The notes under the pieces are model-generated. The model saw only the letters and a program-made list of their open reading frames with translations. It did no database searches and was not told the DNA's origin. From Isoetes taiwanensis (taxonomy: Eukaryota; Streptophyta; Lycopodiopsida; Isoetales; Isoetaceae), in the NCBI GenBank assembly GCA_021234155.1, contig JAJEKV010000002.1, positions 8,100,811 through 8,164,810 on the forward strand: a stretch of 64,000 nt of DNA, given 5' to 3'. Positions 48,360-60,532 of this stretch are shown here, in pieces; within the stretch, counting starts at the first letter, position 1; every line of letters begins with the position of its first letter. The position numbers were made by a program, and so were the translations under genes.

Positions 48360-49145
48360 TTTGGGAAATTTACCAAAATAACCTTAATTGTTGACTTAAT
48401 TCCCAAAAAGCCCTTTGTATTGATGAAATTCCCAAAATGCCCTTAATTCTATTCTATTCTATTCTATTCTTAAGTATTTTCCCAAATAGCCCCTTGTAAT
48501 TTAAAAATCACCAAAAGCTAGAGATAAGCCTATCATTCTAATGCTTTTATAAAAATCGTATTGAAGTGGAGGCATCTTGCGCAGAAGTTGCTTTATACCC
48601 ATACATGTTACTTGTAGAGCTCATTTTGCTATTTATATGATGCCCGTATTTATCCTCCAAATATTGAACTTCTTGAAAATAATAATGAATTGCTACCTCC
48701 TGCAACATGTCATCCTCCTGGTAGGCCTAAAAATAATAATGAATTGCTACCTCCTGCAACATGTCATCCTCCTGGTAGGCCTAAAAGAAAACGGGATAGG
48801 GCAGAAGACAGAGATTGAAAAATGCGTATGTACAAGTGCATACGTTGTGGTAATGTCAGGCATAATGAAGGCAGTTGCAAAAATTCTATTTGACATTTCT
48901 GTTGCATATTTTTGTCATAATGATTTTTGAAATTTATTTTCCAAGTTATTGTCATCTGTAAGAACCACTTCCTCTTAGAAAATGATCCTCTATTGTAAAT
49001 ACGTGCTTTTTGGCGATTTTTGAAATACAAAAGGCTATTTGAGAAAATACTTAAGAATTAAGGGCATTTTGGGAATTTTAAAAATACAAAAGAGTTTTTT
49101 GGGAATTAAGTCAACAATTAAGGTTATTTTGGTAAATTTCCCAAA
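48360..49145 (+). mobile_element. Mutator-like DNA transposon, internally deleted
   Basis: Terminal inverted repeats of about 140-150 bp (48360-48511 and 49014-49145), starting GGGAAATTTACCAAAATAAC on the left with the complement on the right. They enclose about 500 bp that encode the tail of a MuDR-type transposase. A (ATTCT)n microsatellite (48448-48472) interrupts the left repeat and accounts for most of its length difference. I could not find a 9-bp target duplication; the flanks are a T run on the left and AAATATTCC on the right. The catalytic domain is absent, so it is non-autonomous. Confidence 0.8.
48630..48893 (+). pseudogene. MULE transposase C-terminal remnant
   Basis: Frame from 48630 reads YLYDARIYPPNIELLENNNE, then LLPPATCHPPGRPK twice (a tandem 54-bp duplication, 48668-48783), then RKRDRAEDRD and a stop at 48816. 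Directly after it the same frame gives KCIRCGNVRHNEGSC, a C-x2-C-x4-H-x4-C zinc knuckle. PP-RRPPGRPKKKR followed by a CCHC knuckle is the standard C-terminus of plant MuDR-family transposases. The stop and the duplication make it non-functional. Confidence 0.85.
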
Positions 49146-49939
49146 TATTCCAAAATTAAGGTTCTTCGCAATTCTTTGTTAGGCTGGGCTCACATGCAAC
49201 ATCGAAGGCATCACAGTCGTGCAAAATGCCTCGCTGTTTTTGGAGCAGCGCATCCTCTATTTACACTAGGTAAAACAGGGCGGCCGCTGCTGCATGTGAA
49301 CCCAGAATTTAGATAATGTGCCACGCTAGGCAATCAGGCCATTTCACCTGATAAAAGGCCTGGCGAGACCTAGATAAAAGGCTTGCCCTAGCACAGTTCC
49401 CCACGTAATGATTCAGGGCAAGAAGCTCATTAGCTTAGTGCAGCAGTAGCAAACATGGCTCTAGAAGAGCTCGAGAAGAGGTAGCCATGATCCCATATAA
49501 TCTAGGTCTGTAATTGGATGAAATTGCCTTTGCTCGATACTTTGAATCTCTTGTGCATAACCAATGAAACTAAAATATTATATATAAATGGCCTCTGTTT
49601 AAGATGGCCATGAGATTTATCTCAAAAAAAAGAAATGAAGATGGCTCATACCACAAATTGCGGTTTTGGCTAAGTTTTTTTTATCACAACAAGAACCTCT
49701 CAAGAAAGGTCAAAATCAAATAAAGTAGGAAATCTTAGTAATTAGTATGATTGCTTCGATTTGAACACAGAAAGAACATTGTTCTAGACAATACTCATCA
49801 CGCTCTAAAATGTATTGTCTTAATGTTAGATCCGGGTGCTACATGCGGGTTCAGGACATACAGATGATACTCTACATTTAAAGCTCTGCTCCATCTAAAA
49901 GATGTACAAAATTTGAACATAGCATAGGGCATATTTACA
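49146..49939. other. 3' flank of the AGO gene
   Basis: The AGO 3' untranslated region should occupy the upper part (below 49940 on the minus strand). No other gene was seen. A MULE-free, moderately GC-rich stretch lies at 49170-49480. Confidence 0.4.
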
Positions 49940-52900
49940 TCAACAGTAAAACATTACACTCTTGACATTCTCTTTTACAGCTGGCAGTGGTCTCACTCCT
50001 GTCCTTCCAGTGCGAGAGCCTGAACTACCTGTAGTTGTGCTTTTTCCAGATGGGTCTACGCCACTAGTAAGAGATCCACTATCAGACGTCTCTGGTTCCA
50101 TGTAAAATCTTGCTCTGAAAGCAGCTAGATGAGCATAATATGCAGGAGGCACTGTAGATTGGAAAGCATAGTCAGCTTACACATCAGATGCTTTTAAAAG
50201 CACTCAAAAAGAAGAGGTAGATATCTTACCTATAGAAACAGATCTAGTACACCGTGCGTATCTGAAAGGAAAAACGGGTCAAGGTCAATTGCGTGATACT
50301 ATTTTTGAGTTTTTCTATTTTCATATAAAGCACCCCAATGCTTACGTGTAGCAGAGGTTGTTAGTTAGCAGCTGCAAACCATCAGCTGTAAATTTATTTT
50401 CATCCCAAAGGACATGGTAATGTGCAGGTCTGCTTGTTCCCTGAAAAGTAAAAATTTAATGAGCAACAGCCCATCTGTTACAGCTCATTCATGAACATAT
50501 TTTCCAGTTACCTGGATACCAGCATGGCTACACAAATAGAAATCAAATTCTGTGGGGTGACAAATTTTTGAGTCAACCACAGTACCTGCAATACATATAA
50601 TGGATTAGAATGAACAGAAGCAAAGTGCATAACAGTTCTTCAAAAGACAAATACCAGGTAATATATTTCCACTTTTATCCGTCATGCTCCGATCATTGTG
50701 ATTGTTTGCAAATAATCTAGTGTGGTGCCTCTTTTGTACCACAACGAATGTAACTGGCGGCTGATAGTTTGCCTCCAATGATGCACAAGCCTAGTTCAAA
50801 AAAGTAACAATGCAATATTTTAACAGGCAGCAGTACCATTTTATTAGCACTTCAAATAACATCTATTGCATACCTTTCTTATCGAGTCTAATTCATGTAG
50901 TAACACCTGATAAAATTGCCCCTCACTCACACCATCCCTGCATATCATAGTAAAAAGAGAATGTCAGTGCCTATTAGAAGCATTGAAGAGCTCTTCCAGT
51001 TTCAACTTCAAGTTCAAAATAGCACACCTGTAGAAAATGATCCTTAGAGGTTTACGACCTGTGGATCTGTGAAAAGCTAGCAACAACTCCCTGAAAGCAT
51101 ATCCACTCATTATTTAGAAACCACGATACAGGCTTACCCATGCAAACTTAAACCTACCTTATCATGCCACCGTGTACAATAGTTCCACTCTGGGGATCTG
51201 TCCAGCTTTTATATAAGTCTTGAATAAGTTCTTGCCGATGCGCCTGTGCACATACCAGGCCCGCATATTTTGTTATCTCAGGCCAATCCTGAGATGCAAC
51301 CACCTGACACAGAATTGCAAAATATTTGAATGAACAACAATGGGTATCTCAAAGAATTTCTTTATTTCGAACTTACTGCAGCAATAGATGGACTGGAATC
51401 TTCTCCTGGATGTGGATGAGTGACGTCTGCACCAAAAATTATCGTTGGTATATCCGTGACCAATGGTATTCTTTTTGAAAGCGCATCAACCAGAACAGTA
51501 TTTCTGCCACCAACCTGCCATAACCCAAGGCGCAACAAAATATCAATATGAGAAGGACAAAAGGGAATCAACCAGGCACATAAAAACTTACTTTCACATT
51601 AATCTTCAGAGCAACATTGGCAAGGTATTGCTTGCTCATTTTAAAAACATGCTTAGTCAGACAGCATTGTGACACGAGGCCCAAGTCAGTCTCGCATATT
51701 CTTTTGAGGTCACCTGTAGTAAGCATCTAAGTCATGAATAAGAAGGCTTCTCCTGAACTAATCTTAGAACAAGGCAGAACTGCGCACCGTATAGGGCACC
51801 ATTGTTGTCAGGAAGGATGACAATCAGAAGCTCCAGCTCCTTCCTATAAACTGTTTTCAATGCACGTTCTACCTGATCAGGACGCGCGCCTTGGATAGGA
51901 ACTACTGGCCTTGGATTAAACTCCTACAGAATACAAAACACAAGCTGCTTTAAAATTATGTAGGAATTCTTACACGATCTACCCATGTCTCAAACATACC
52001 ATGCCAGAAATATGGCACATTTGTACTAATGCATCACAAAAATCTCGTGCAAGGCTGTCTTGCACACCACGAGAAAAATTGAGACATGCCCAGTGGCTGA
52101 CGCTTCCACCATTAACCATTTTCTGCATGGGACACCAAAACAAGTTGGACGCCATGTTTAGCCTTCTTGCATGAAATTTTTGTAAAGAAGAGAAATCATT
52201 ACATGCCTTATTCATCATATTCCACTGGCCAACAAGAGGCAAGCAATCCTTTTCCCGTCCAGTATCATGGTATTTCAACTGTTACAAAAGAGGTGGCTTT
52301 GTTTAGTATGTGTAAAACATTCAAATGCTTAAAACTCGTACTTTCTCTTCTTACCCTAGGTGCTGGCAATATCCTTGCTTCTACTGATGCTAACTTGTCA
52401 CTAATTCGTATTCCAAACTCCTGAGCATATGGATCTTGATGGTAAGCATTATGGCGAACCGTCTGCAAAGCAACGAGCAAATTAGCATTTGAAACAGTGG
52501 CAATGAATTGAGCTCCAAAGAAAAGGGGACGGCCACCTGTAAGATATCATTCTCCCTGTCCTTTGGGCGCTGACAGGTTACTTTCAATAAAGCATTTATT
52601 TGACGTTCGTTCAATCTCTTAGAATAGCGTTGTCCTTCAACAATCTTGCAAACCTAGCAACAGATCCAACCAGTCAAGCAACTTACTAATCAAGTCAAAT
52701 TCAACAGAAACCACTTTTGAAGAAACGCCCCATACTTCCATAGGCAGATAGTTTGGCCGTTTTTGGTTGCCAACTTGAAGACAAGGAAGTGAAGGGCTGC
52801 GAATTGTGTAGCCATATGTTTCTCTGAAATATTCAATAACTGATTTGATTGTCCCTCTATCATCCACAGGAAACCTGCTTGTAATCTTTATTTATCAGTA

Positions 52901-54829
52901 CAAAATTGAGAGCCAAAAGGTCAACATCTGGAATATAAGACATGACCATACGTTAATTCTTGTGTTGGTTGAGATGTCAATCCTGAGATCCTATATTTGC
53001 GACGCATCTGTCCACGATGAGTGACCTCAACTTTGACACCACGTAGTGCCTTCTTTATCTGCAAAGTAGTGGATGAATAAATTGAGAGAACAATAAAGCC
53101 AGAACATCATTGTGTCATTACCTTAATACGATCTGCATCAGATAATGGCCTGCTTAAATCTTTCCCCAGAAGCTGTGCAACAAAGTCAGTGACTGGTAAT
53201 GGTTCAATGAAGGCAGTAGAGGACATATCTGTCATGGAAAACAATTTTGTTATTAGCAAAAGAGCTATGAATTCACAGTACAAAATATCTTCAGAAAATG
53301 CTCACCAATGTTAAGGGACAATCCCATTTGCGTTGGCCTTATGCTTTGGTAAAACCCACGCCAACTTTCTAATCCATCCCCAAGCTGCTGCCTCTTTCCT
53401 AGGTCAGGAGAGTAGAATGATCGTCCAACAGGCGAATACCTGGCAGAAACTTCATGAATTGTCAACTGTGCAACGAAGAAAATAAACATAATCCATAAAC
53501 TAACTAATAATTAGAATCATACAAAAAAACACAAACCTATGTGTGGGGAGTTCACGCAACACGATATCCAATACTTGTAGGGCTTCTTGGGGAGCATCTG
53601 CCTGCCTGCCTAGGAGAAACTGTCCCAGGTGATGCAAGTCTGCACGAGCTGCAAACTTTATCACTACTTTGAATTGCCGCTCCCTCCTGTATGAGTGATT
53701 TTATAAACACATAAGCAGGAATCAATTAAATCGTTAACAAAAAGAGTTTGCATTAATACAGACAATCATTACCTCTGGCTTCCTTCTTCCTCATCTGGAA
53801 GATTAATTTGGAACTCTTTTGAAGTAAATGGAAGAGGACCGGCAGTATACAAGCTCTTCCGACCATCATAAGCAGGCAATCTGCGGCCTAAAGCTGTATC
53901 TCTATGGTTCTTAACAAGCTGTTCCATAACAGCTCTATTCACACCCCTCGACGTTACTTCTGGTGTAATCGAAACCTGCCAAAAGACACAATATGATGTA
54001 ATTCAACTGATTCACCAGCAATATTGAGATTAGTTAATACAAAAGATCAGATAAGGATGCATACATCATATTGGTGAAGATCCTTGTCTGGAAGCTCAGC
54101 GAAGAAATGATTCGCCTTTACAACACACTTCGTCCCAACAACTCCTTTCCCAGGTCGCAACGGAAATCTTAGTGACTTGCTTGATGCTGGAGGACCTGTG
54201 GGTTGCATACTGGGCCCCACATTTATAGAAGAAGATGATGCTACTTGAACTGTTAAACTGCTCAATTGAGCTTCTACTCTCTGAACATCAGATGCTGATC
54301 CTAGGGATATTTCACCTGACTGAGGATATTGTGGAACAACTCCATAAACCACATGAGAAGCCATCTGCCCATACTGAACAGTGGGTAATTGCACCGCAGG
54401 AGAGGCTTGAGTATACTGGACCCCTTGGGCATATTGATAAGAAGCAGCCACAAATGGGAATGATGGCACAGAAGAAGAGAATGTAGTTAAGTGAGTCGAT
54501 CGCTCAGGGATGGGAGCTGAAGGAGTTACAACAAGAGGAGAAGGCTCCTGAGAGATCTGAACCTGAGGTGCTCCAGCAGAAGCATAAGGTGTAGAACCAG
54601 ATCCACGACCGGCGCTTCTACCTTGCGCCGGGGTTCTCGCTCCGCCTCGCCCTCTTCCAGCTCCAGCTGCCCTAACAGATCCACTAGTTCCTTCCCTAGT
54701 ATGTGCTGGCTGGGCAGATGGAGATGTAGCTCCTGTGTGAGGAACCACTGGAGCTGCTTGTTGCCCTTCTGCTGATGTTTCTGAGGGGCCTTCACCCGCT
54801 TCCTTTGTGGTCTTGCGTCTTCTAGGCAT
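49940..54829 (-). CDS. AGO1: ARGONAUTE1-type RNA slicer, 22 coding exons
   Basis: Exons (minus strand, high to low): 54829-54065, 53975-53773, 53686-53537, 53439-53306, 53228-53122, 53058-52952, 52874-52736, 52653-52537, 52462-52355, 52278-52207, 52122-52000, 51923-51788, 51713-51592, 51514-51377, 51303-51158, 51090-51028, 50937-50874, 50790-50655, 50585-50512, 50440-50346, 50261-50230, 50151-49940. They sum to 3243 bases, exactly 1081 codons with stop (1080 aa). ATG 54829 (MPRRRK) is chosen; an upstream in-frame GTG is not used. The N-terminal ~210 residues are G/R/S/Q-rich. The N domain follows from ~212 (RFPLRPGKG), PAZ ~415-535 (to [10 protein letters not shown]), MID ~600-740 and PIWI ~720-1045. 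The slicer tetrad is complete: D791 (GADVTHP), E832 (HRQELIQDL), D878 (YRDGVSEGQ) and H1018 (YYAHLAAF). The C-terminus VMFYC and near-identity of PAZ/PIWI motifs place it in the AGO1/10 clade. It loads miRNAs/siRNAs (usually 5'-U) and cleaves or represses target RNAs. All 21 introns are 63-97 bp; intron 10 appears GC-AG. No frame breaks. Confidence 0.95.
52123..52206 (-). other. GC-AG intron 10 of the AGO gene
   Basis: After ...MMNK the donor is AAG|GCATGT, and the acceptor is CATGCAG|AAAATGG. Using GC keeps the conserved NMMNKKMVNGG in frame. The nearest GT (four bases on) would shift the frame. The other AGO introns use GT-AG. Confidence 0.75.
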
Positions 54830-54884
54830 GACTAACAACCAAACTTTCACAAATTTTGGAACAAAGGTATCACGTTAACAAAAC
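54830..54884 (-). other. AGO 5' UTR segment ending at a splice acceptor
   Basis: Minus strand TTTGCGTTTGCAG ends at 54885 and looks like a 3' splice site, so the AGO 5' UTR probably contains an intron. The first, non-coding exon would lie farther up (55-56 kb) and is not fixed. Confidence 0.45.
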
Positions 54885-56350
54885 CTGCAAACGCAAAGAA
54901 GATATGTTAGAGGAACCCATATAACAAAGACTGCCCAAAACCAAGCATTCCTCATGCACGACTCTTCACACATGACAAAGAAATTGACCCCGGAATATCG
55001 TTCCGCATACAAGCTAGAAGGATTGTTTACATTAGCTCTGTTAAGTTACCAAACAGGAAAGGTTTCTATTACACGGAGCCGTAAGAAGCCAAATCTATTG
55101 GCGCTTCAGAATAAATGCTCCAGATAATGCACTTATTGTTGGGATGGAAAACTCTGTGGCTCAGATTCAGCAGTGAAATGACAAAAATGGGGATGTCTAT
55201 CATGGACCGATTAATGGATTTGGCTGGAAAGCTCCCTGCCTCAGATTCAGCAGTGAAATGACAAAAATGGGGATGTCTATCATGGACCGATTAATGGATT
55301 TGGCCGGAATTGCATTCTGGATCTAAGGCTCTACTTGACCCAGATGAAGGACTGGAAACAGAAGACCCCGAAGAAAGATCCTTCAAATTCCTTACTATCG
55401 AGAAAGGAATCAGCAGATAGCTTGGAAAAGTGTCGGAAAAAAGATCCCCGTTGTCTAGAGCAGACTCTAGCATGAACAGTTACAAGCGTTTAGCTTCCCA
55501 AGGCTCAGGAATGGGCGTCTAAGCCATTCTTGAAGCGGATACACTTCTAAGCTTAGTATTCCGGCAAGAAGCCCCGCGAAACGAATTAACCCAATTCATG
55601 GCTCAACAGAGGGAAAGAGACCCAAATGCAAAACCCATACTCTGAAGATGACTCACACGGGCTTGCTGCCGAATCAGGCCTCTGCATTAAGTTCTTGCTC
55701 GAAGATACGAAGAACCCACCTCCTACACAGATAGATACAGATGAAAACGAACAAGAACACTCTAATACTAGCAGCTTTTATAATCCTCACGCTTGCCTTG
55801 CCTTGCCTTGCCTTTGCCCCTTCGTTTCTGTATTTCTTCAGCATACACACAGATAAGAGGCCGCCTCCTTTCCTGTTGAAGTAGGTGAAATAAACAAAAG
55901 AAAATGTACTACATGGAACAGCTCGCGGTCCAAAAACAGAACAACAAAAGCAAAATGCGGCTTCTGTGGGGCTCAGAGATCTAATTTGCAGCTGCAAATC
56001 TCGTAGCCATGGCCGATTTAAAGGGTTTTAGCTCCTAATCCGGCTTTCCTTTTCTTTTCTGATCAGCTGAGTTCCGGCAGCCTAGGGCTGGGAATAAAAG
56101 ACACTGTTGGTTTTCCTCTTTTCATTCTTTCATTTTCTTTTCATTTTAATTTTAATTTTTTTTTCCCGCTGAAGAATTGAAGGGCGAGACGGGTATTGAC
56201 GGCCGAATCATTTTTCGTCCAAAAGCCCGTTGGTTTTTCCTCGTCCACTGCCACGTAGAAATTGTGTGGATTTTTTATGCGCCACGTGGTGACCTCTCAT
56301 TAGATAAAATATTTTGAAGGATCTATTTTTTTGGTGTGACGTGGTGGTTT
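54885..56350 (-). promoter_or_regulatory. Presumed AGO 5' UTR intron and promoter region
   Basis: No protein-coding exon recognised. It contains an 80-bp tandem duplication (55160-55307), a CCTTG microsatellite near 55793-55817 and two ACGT-core elements, CCACGTAG (56252) and GCCACGTGGTG (56281). The second is a G-box. No TATA box could be assigned with confidence. ORFs on both strands here are incidental. Confidence 0.4.
55160..55307. repeat. 80-bp tandem duplication upstream of AGO
   Basis: TCAGATTCAGCAGTGAAATG and the following ~47 bases occur at 55161 and again at 55241, almost identical (TTTGGCTGGA versus TTTGGCCGGA at the end). It lies in the probable 5' UTR intron of AGO. Confidence 0.9.
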
Positions 56351-59300
56351 CTTAGTGGGCAGATTTCTTTTGTTATCAACTTATTTTATCCATAATGTCC
56401 CTATTGTTACCCATGGGGATGTGTGTTTTGTGGGGTATTGTACATCCCTCCAACTATGGCCAATTGTGTGTATATTTTGTTCTTCCTCATGCATCTGCCC
56501 CCCCTTCTATCCTCCTTATAATATGGCCTTGCCTTTTGTGTGTTGCCGGTTCAAGTCCCGGCAATCTTTCCTCGGATGCTGAGCAGTTATAAGTTTAGTC
56601 TATCATCGAACCTGTTATACCCCCAAGTGTTCCTTCGACTTAATTAAGACGTGATGACTCTTGGAAACAACATTGACCTTTTCGCCTCCCACAGTTGAAA
56701 ATCCACGCTTGTTTCCATGTGCTCCGCTAGAAAATTCGAGGGCATATCTTTCTGAGAGTGATCTGATGAGTTGGCTCCATGTTCCATCCTGTTAAATATC
56801 CGCAAACAGTCCTTATATGCAACTGTTGGGATTGTTCTAATGTTTTTTAGTGTTATGTCTAACATTTTTTCTTACTCAAATCAAGCATTGTACGAATTTC
56901 TAGAAAGTTATCAAAGTCTTCGTATTCTACACCTCCATGCATCATTTTCATCAGGATCCTACCAGGCCTAAATACTGTGACTCGCCAATTGATGCTGAGG
57001 AAATATGTCGGGTGTAGCAAACGATTGTGTCGGGTCACAAGTCATGGTATATTGAATATTCTCTAATGGAGATGGTGTTCTTAGATGATATCAACATGCT
57101 TGGGCAAATAATAGAACATTGTAATTATCAACACGTTATACCATGTGGATAATCATGAATAATGTGTAGGTGGAAGTTTGTTTTACCAAGAAAAGGTGCC
57201 ATAATCTTGAATTTAAATGATAGCCATTTGTGAACTTGGTGCAAAGCATGCATTCCATTGAGAAGAATCATGATGACAATATTCCAGTGTGGTTTTGATC
57301 ATTCTTTTTAATGTCTTGTTTAAATATACATTTAGATACATACACCTCCATTATCGGCCCCACTTCATTAAACCCCTAACCTCAGTGTACAAAAAAAATG
57401 CATGTCCTCACCATCAACTTTGGTGTTCAACAACTTATATTTAATAGAAGGTATAGATTGCATATGCCACTATAGGTTGAAGCAACCTGCGAAAATAAAT
57501 CTTGCACATGTACCTATGAAGTTTCTAAATTTGTACAAAATTTTCGCTGGTACGAACGTTTTCACTTATAGACAGGAAGAAAAATATTGTACTAACCTTA
57601 ATCTGAATACAAATACAGTTTCTTAAATCGATACAGATCGACTTAAATGCCATTAGATCAGCATGATGACTTATGTCGAGAGAGCTCTAATGACTTTATT
57701 TAATGTGTGCAAGCCTAATAACTGCATGAAAAGAATGATTTTTTTACATTTTCAATTTCAGCACAAACAAATCTAGAACAAAATTTTAATGGTACCACTT
57801 GGATGTACACTATTGACATCCTATTTATTTCAAGATTCTATTCGCTCGCCAAAGCTAGTGTGTCTTTCCTTTCTACACTTGAACTCAAATCCAATATTGC
57901 TTGGAAAATGACTCAGACCATAATAGATCATGATCGTGACCTAGACTAGATGAAAATCTCCTGAAAGCATGCAAAAGATTTTCTTGATAGCTCATGAGGC
58001 ATGGAACTAAACACTCATAAGAGCATAAATAGTAGATATAATGATGATAAATAATGCAATTCTAACAAATAAAAATTTAGAATAATAGGTTTGTGATGTT
58101 TGTATTAATATGTGAATATTTTTCCTTTGATTGATTTAAATTTAACTGAGTTTTTATCCTCCACACACTGAAGTATTCAAGCTTTTGAATTGGACCTTCT
58201 AAATGCCTCGCCCAAATTTGCACACAACTTTTAAACTTTACATCAAGACAACAATAAATTAAACCATCAATTATGCTTTTGAGATGACAATGTATAAGGC
58301 TAGAGAATCGAGTTGAAACCAAAATGGCCTATGGGACCCATTACAATCGAAATCTATCCATTATTATAAGCAGTAAAAAAACTCTATCCCGAAGGGTTTT
58401 TGAGAGAAAAATCTTTCATAACAACAGATGTACTACATAGATTACATAAGTTGCAATGTATAATCAACACTCATAAAATAATGCAAGAATCCCGAACATA
58501 TCTGATCAAGAACAAATAATTACTTTTATCCTTCTGAGTGATCCATAGGTTACAAAAAATTTTAGGTGGTCACTCTAGATTCTACATGTTATAGTAGACA
58601 AATTGAATTCTGTATGTCCTGTCAATGATCTATCAATTGCAAAGACTTTTTGGCAAAACCAATCTAGGTTCCGTATGTTATACTAGAAAGACTGGAAGCT
58701 TATCTTGGCTTCTTTCATCTATCCGATTCTACATAATGCGTATATTACCTATCATAATACAATATTTTTGTATTCTCGAGACTCATTTCTCTCTTATTTG
58801 GAAGCTAAGAGTATTTTATTATATTTTATTGATCGAGTCTAGTACACTAGAAACTAGTCCTCACCTCCCCCCTTGCACAAACATTGTGATGAGATCAACT
58901 ACCAAAAATGAAGAAATGCCTCTCTAAGCCCAATCAAAGAATTAGACCATAACGTAATGCAATTATAGGTATACCCGCCACCTATCACAACTTCCTTTTC
59001 GACATGCATCATACATGATTTCTTTCTTGACTTTCACTTCTTATTAGTAACTATGTTTTCTCCTCACTTACTATCGCTTACGATATTAATACACTATATG
59101 TGGTATCCGGACTCACAGTGCCATGACATGCTGACACAGTAATTGGCAATCAAAATGATTGTGCATGCCCCTTAAACGAATTTGAAGCACTTTCTGTCCA
59201 GATGATTTCTCCTCTCATGCTCAACCATTTCGTTTCGCTTCACTTCGAGCTAAATTGGAATGGGATGCCTTATAAGAATAGGTGGGGCGAAGAAAAAATT

Positions 59301-59776
59301 GTATTGAAGCGCGTCTAGATTGAGTCAAGTCCAAAAAATGGTGAAATCCACGTAGTAAAAGCATGTATTTAGTAGGTTGATCCTACCATATGCTAGAATC
59401 CCACCGTGTGTGATATTGCCCAATGATAATATCACACGTATCATTAAAAACTCCACAACCATGGTAGGAATATCCTAAGCCTTCTTAATAGTCTGGTATT
59501 ATGTTGTACAAATTAAGAAGTGCCTCTGATATTATGATGTACAAATTTAAAGGCTTGGCAACAGCATGTATTTTGCAAATAAGAAAATGCAATATGAATA
59601 AATCTAAAAGATTATTTGCTTTAAGATGCACAACTCTGGTCTAAAATACACTTATTGTGTTTCAACTAGATTATGCTAGTAAGGTTGATTTCAAATATAG
59701 TTTTATGAGCTCATGAAAGAGCATAGATTATAAATGACTCGGGTTCTAGGCTCAGGCTATTGTCCAACCCGCCTAA
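56351..59776. other. Intergenic DNA upstream of AGO
   Basis: No gene recognised in 3.4 kb. A tRNA T-arm-like sequence (GGTTCAAGTCCCGGCA) lies at 56549, but no complete tRNA cloverleaf surrounds it. The remaining ORFs are short and AT-rich. Confidence 0.4.
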
Positions 59777-60287
59777 TCAAACCATTCTAAATTTTTGAGG
59801 TCCATATTCCTTGATGAATCCAAGTCTCTGCCTGGGGCGCACACGTAGAACAATGGAACCGTCATATTTCTTCTCACAATCCTGCAGCAACTCAAAGAAA
59901 ACATGTTATTATGCTCATTGTTGCATTGTTAAGAAAAATGAGTATCTTTAGAATCCCAAAAACAAAAAAGTGCTAGAATGCTTATTTCAGTAGCACGATC
60001 ATGAAAAATGTTCCTGTTTGCTGAAGTGGCATAATTACCATGAATATTATACAGCCGATAAGGGCAGGACTTTGTGCAAATAATTGTATTGAAGCCCAGC
60101 CAAGGTTTGCAGATCAAATAGGAAGCATGCAAATAAAGTACAGCCCAAGAGTTTGGCGTTGGCTTTTGCCATGGCATATCCTTGGGAAAGTGGAGCAAAG
60201 AGCTGAATAAATAATCTCACCTTACTGATGATGGAGGACTTGACAGATCCACGGGGACTGGTTAGGTTGCTGATGAACAAATCATGC
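59777..60287 (-). CDS. Candidate two-exon gene fragment, unknown protein
   Basis: Exon 60287-60221 has an acceptor TATAG| and a donor AAG|GTGAGA. It joins in frame to 59881-59777 (acceptor GCTGCAG|). The joined frame reads HDLFISNLTSPRGSVKSSII, SKDCEKKYDGSIVLRVRPRQ, RLGFIKEYGPQKFRMV and stop. Clean splice signals on both sides and an uninterrupted frame suggest a real 3' end of a gene. The obvious upstream open stretch (60415-60375) does not join in a compatible phase. I do not recognise the family. Confidence 0.35.
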
Positions 60288-60532
60288 CTATAAAAAAGTA
60301 AATTTGAGTATTTACTTTGCCGATTCCAATATAACAACTTGGCTTAGAGTTCTCGCTTAAAGTTATTTTCTCACCTTCTTCAAGGCAGTGGTCTGGAAAG
60401 CGATCGATGTTTCTGCATAGATGAGAATTTTGCTTGAAGTCTTGTTAGATTCGAGTGATAGATAAAAGCAATAAGAGAGGAACTAGATTTAGAAGAAAAA
60501 TGCTTATTTTCTTGATGAAGGGTTTGTTATTC

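Noticed and set aside
54830-54850. In-frame GTG start seven codons upstream of the AGO ATG
   Set aside because: Eukaryotic initiation at ATG 54829 gives the natural N-terminus, and a splice acceptor lies just upstream.
56530-56600. tRNA-like T-arm (GGTTCAAGTCCCGGCA)
   Set aside because: No matching acceptor stem, D-arm or anticodon arm in the surrounding 80 bases; a SINE B-box is possible but no A-box or tail was found.
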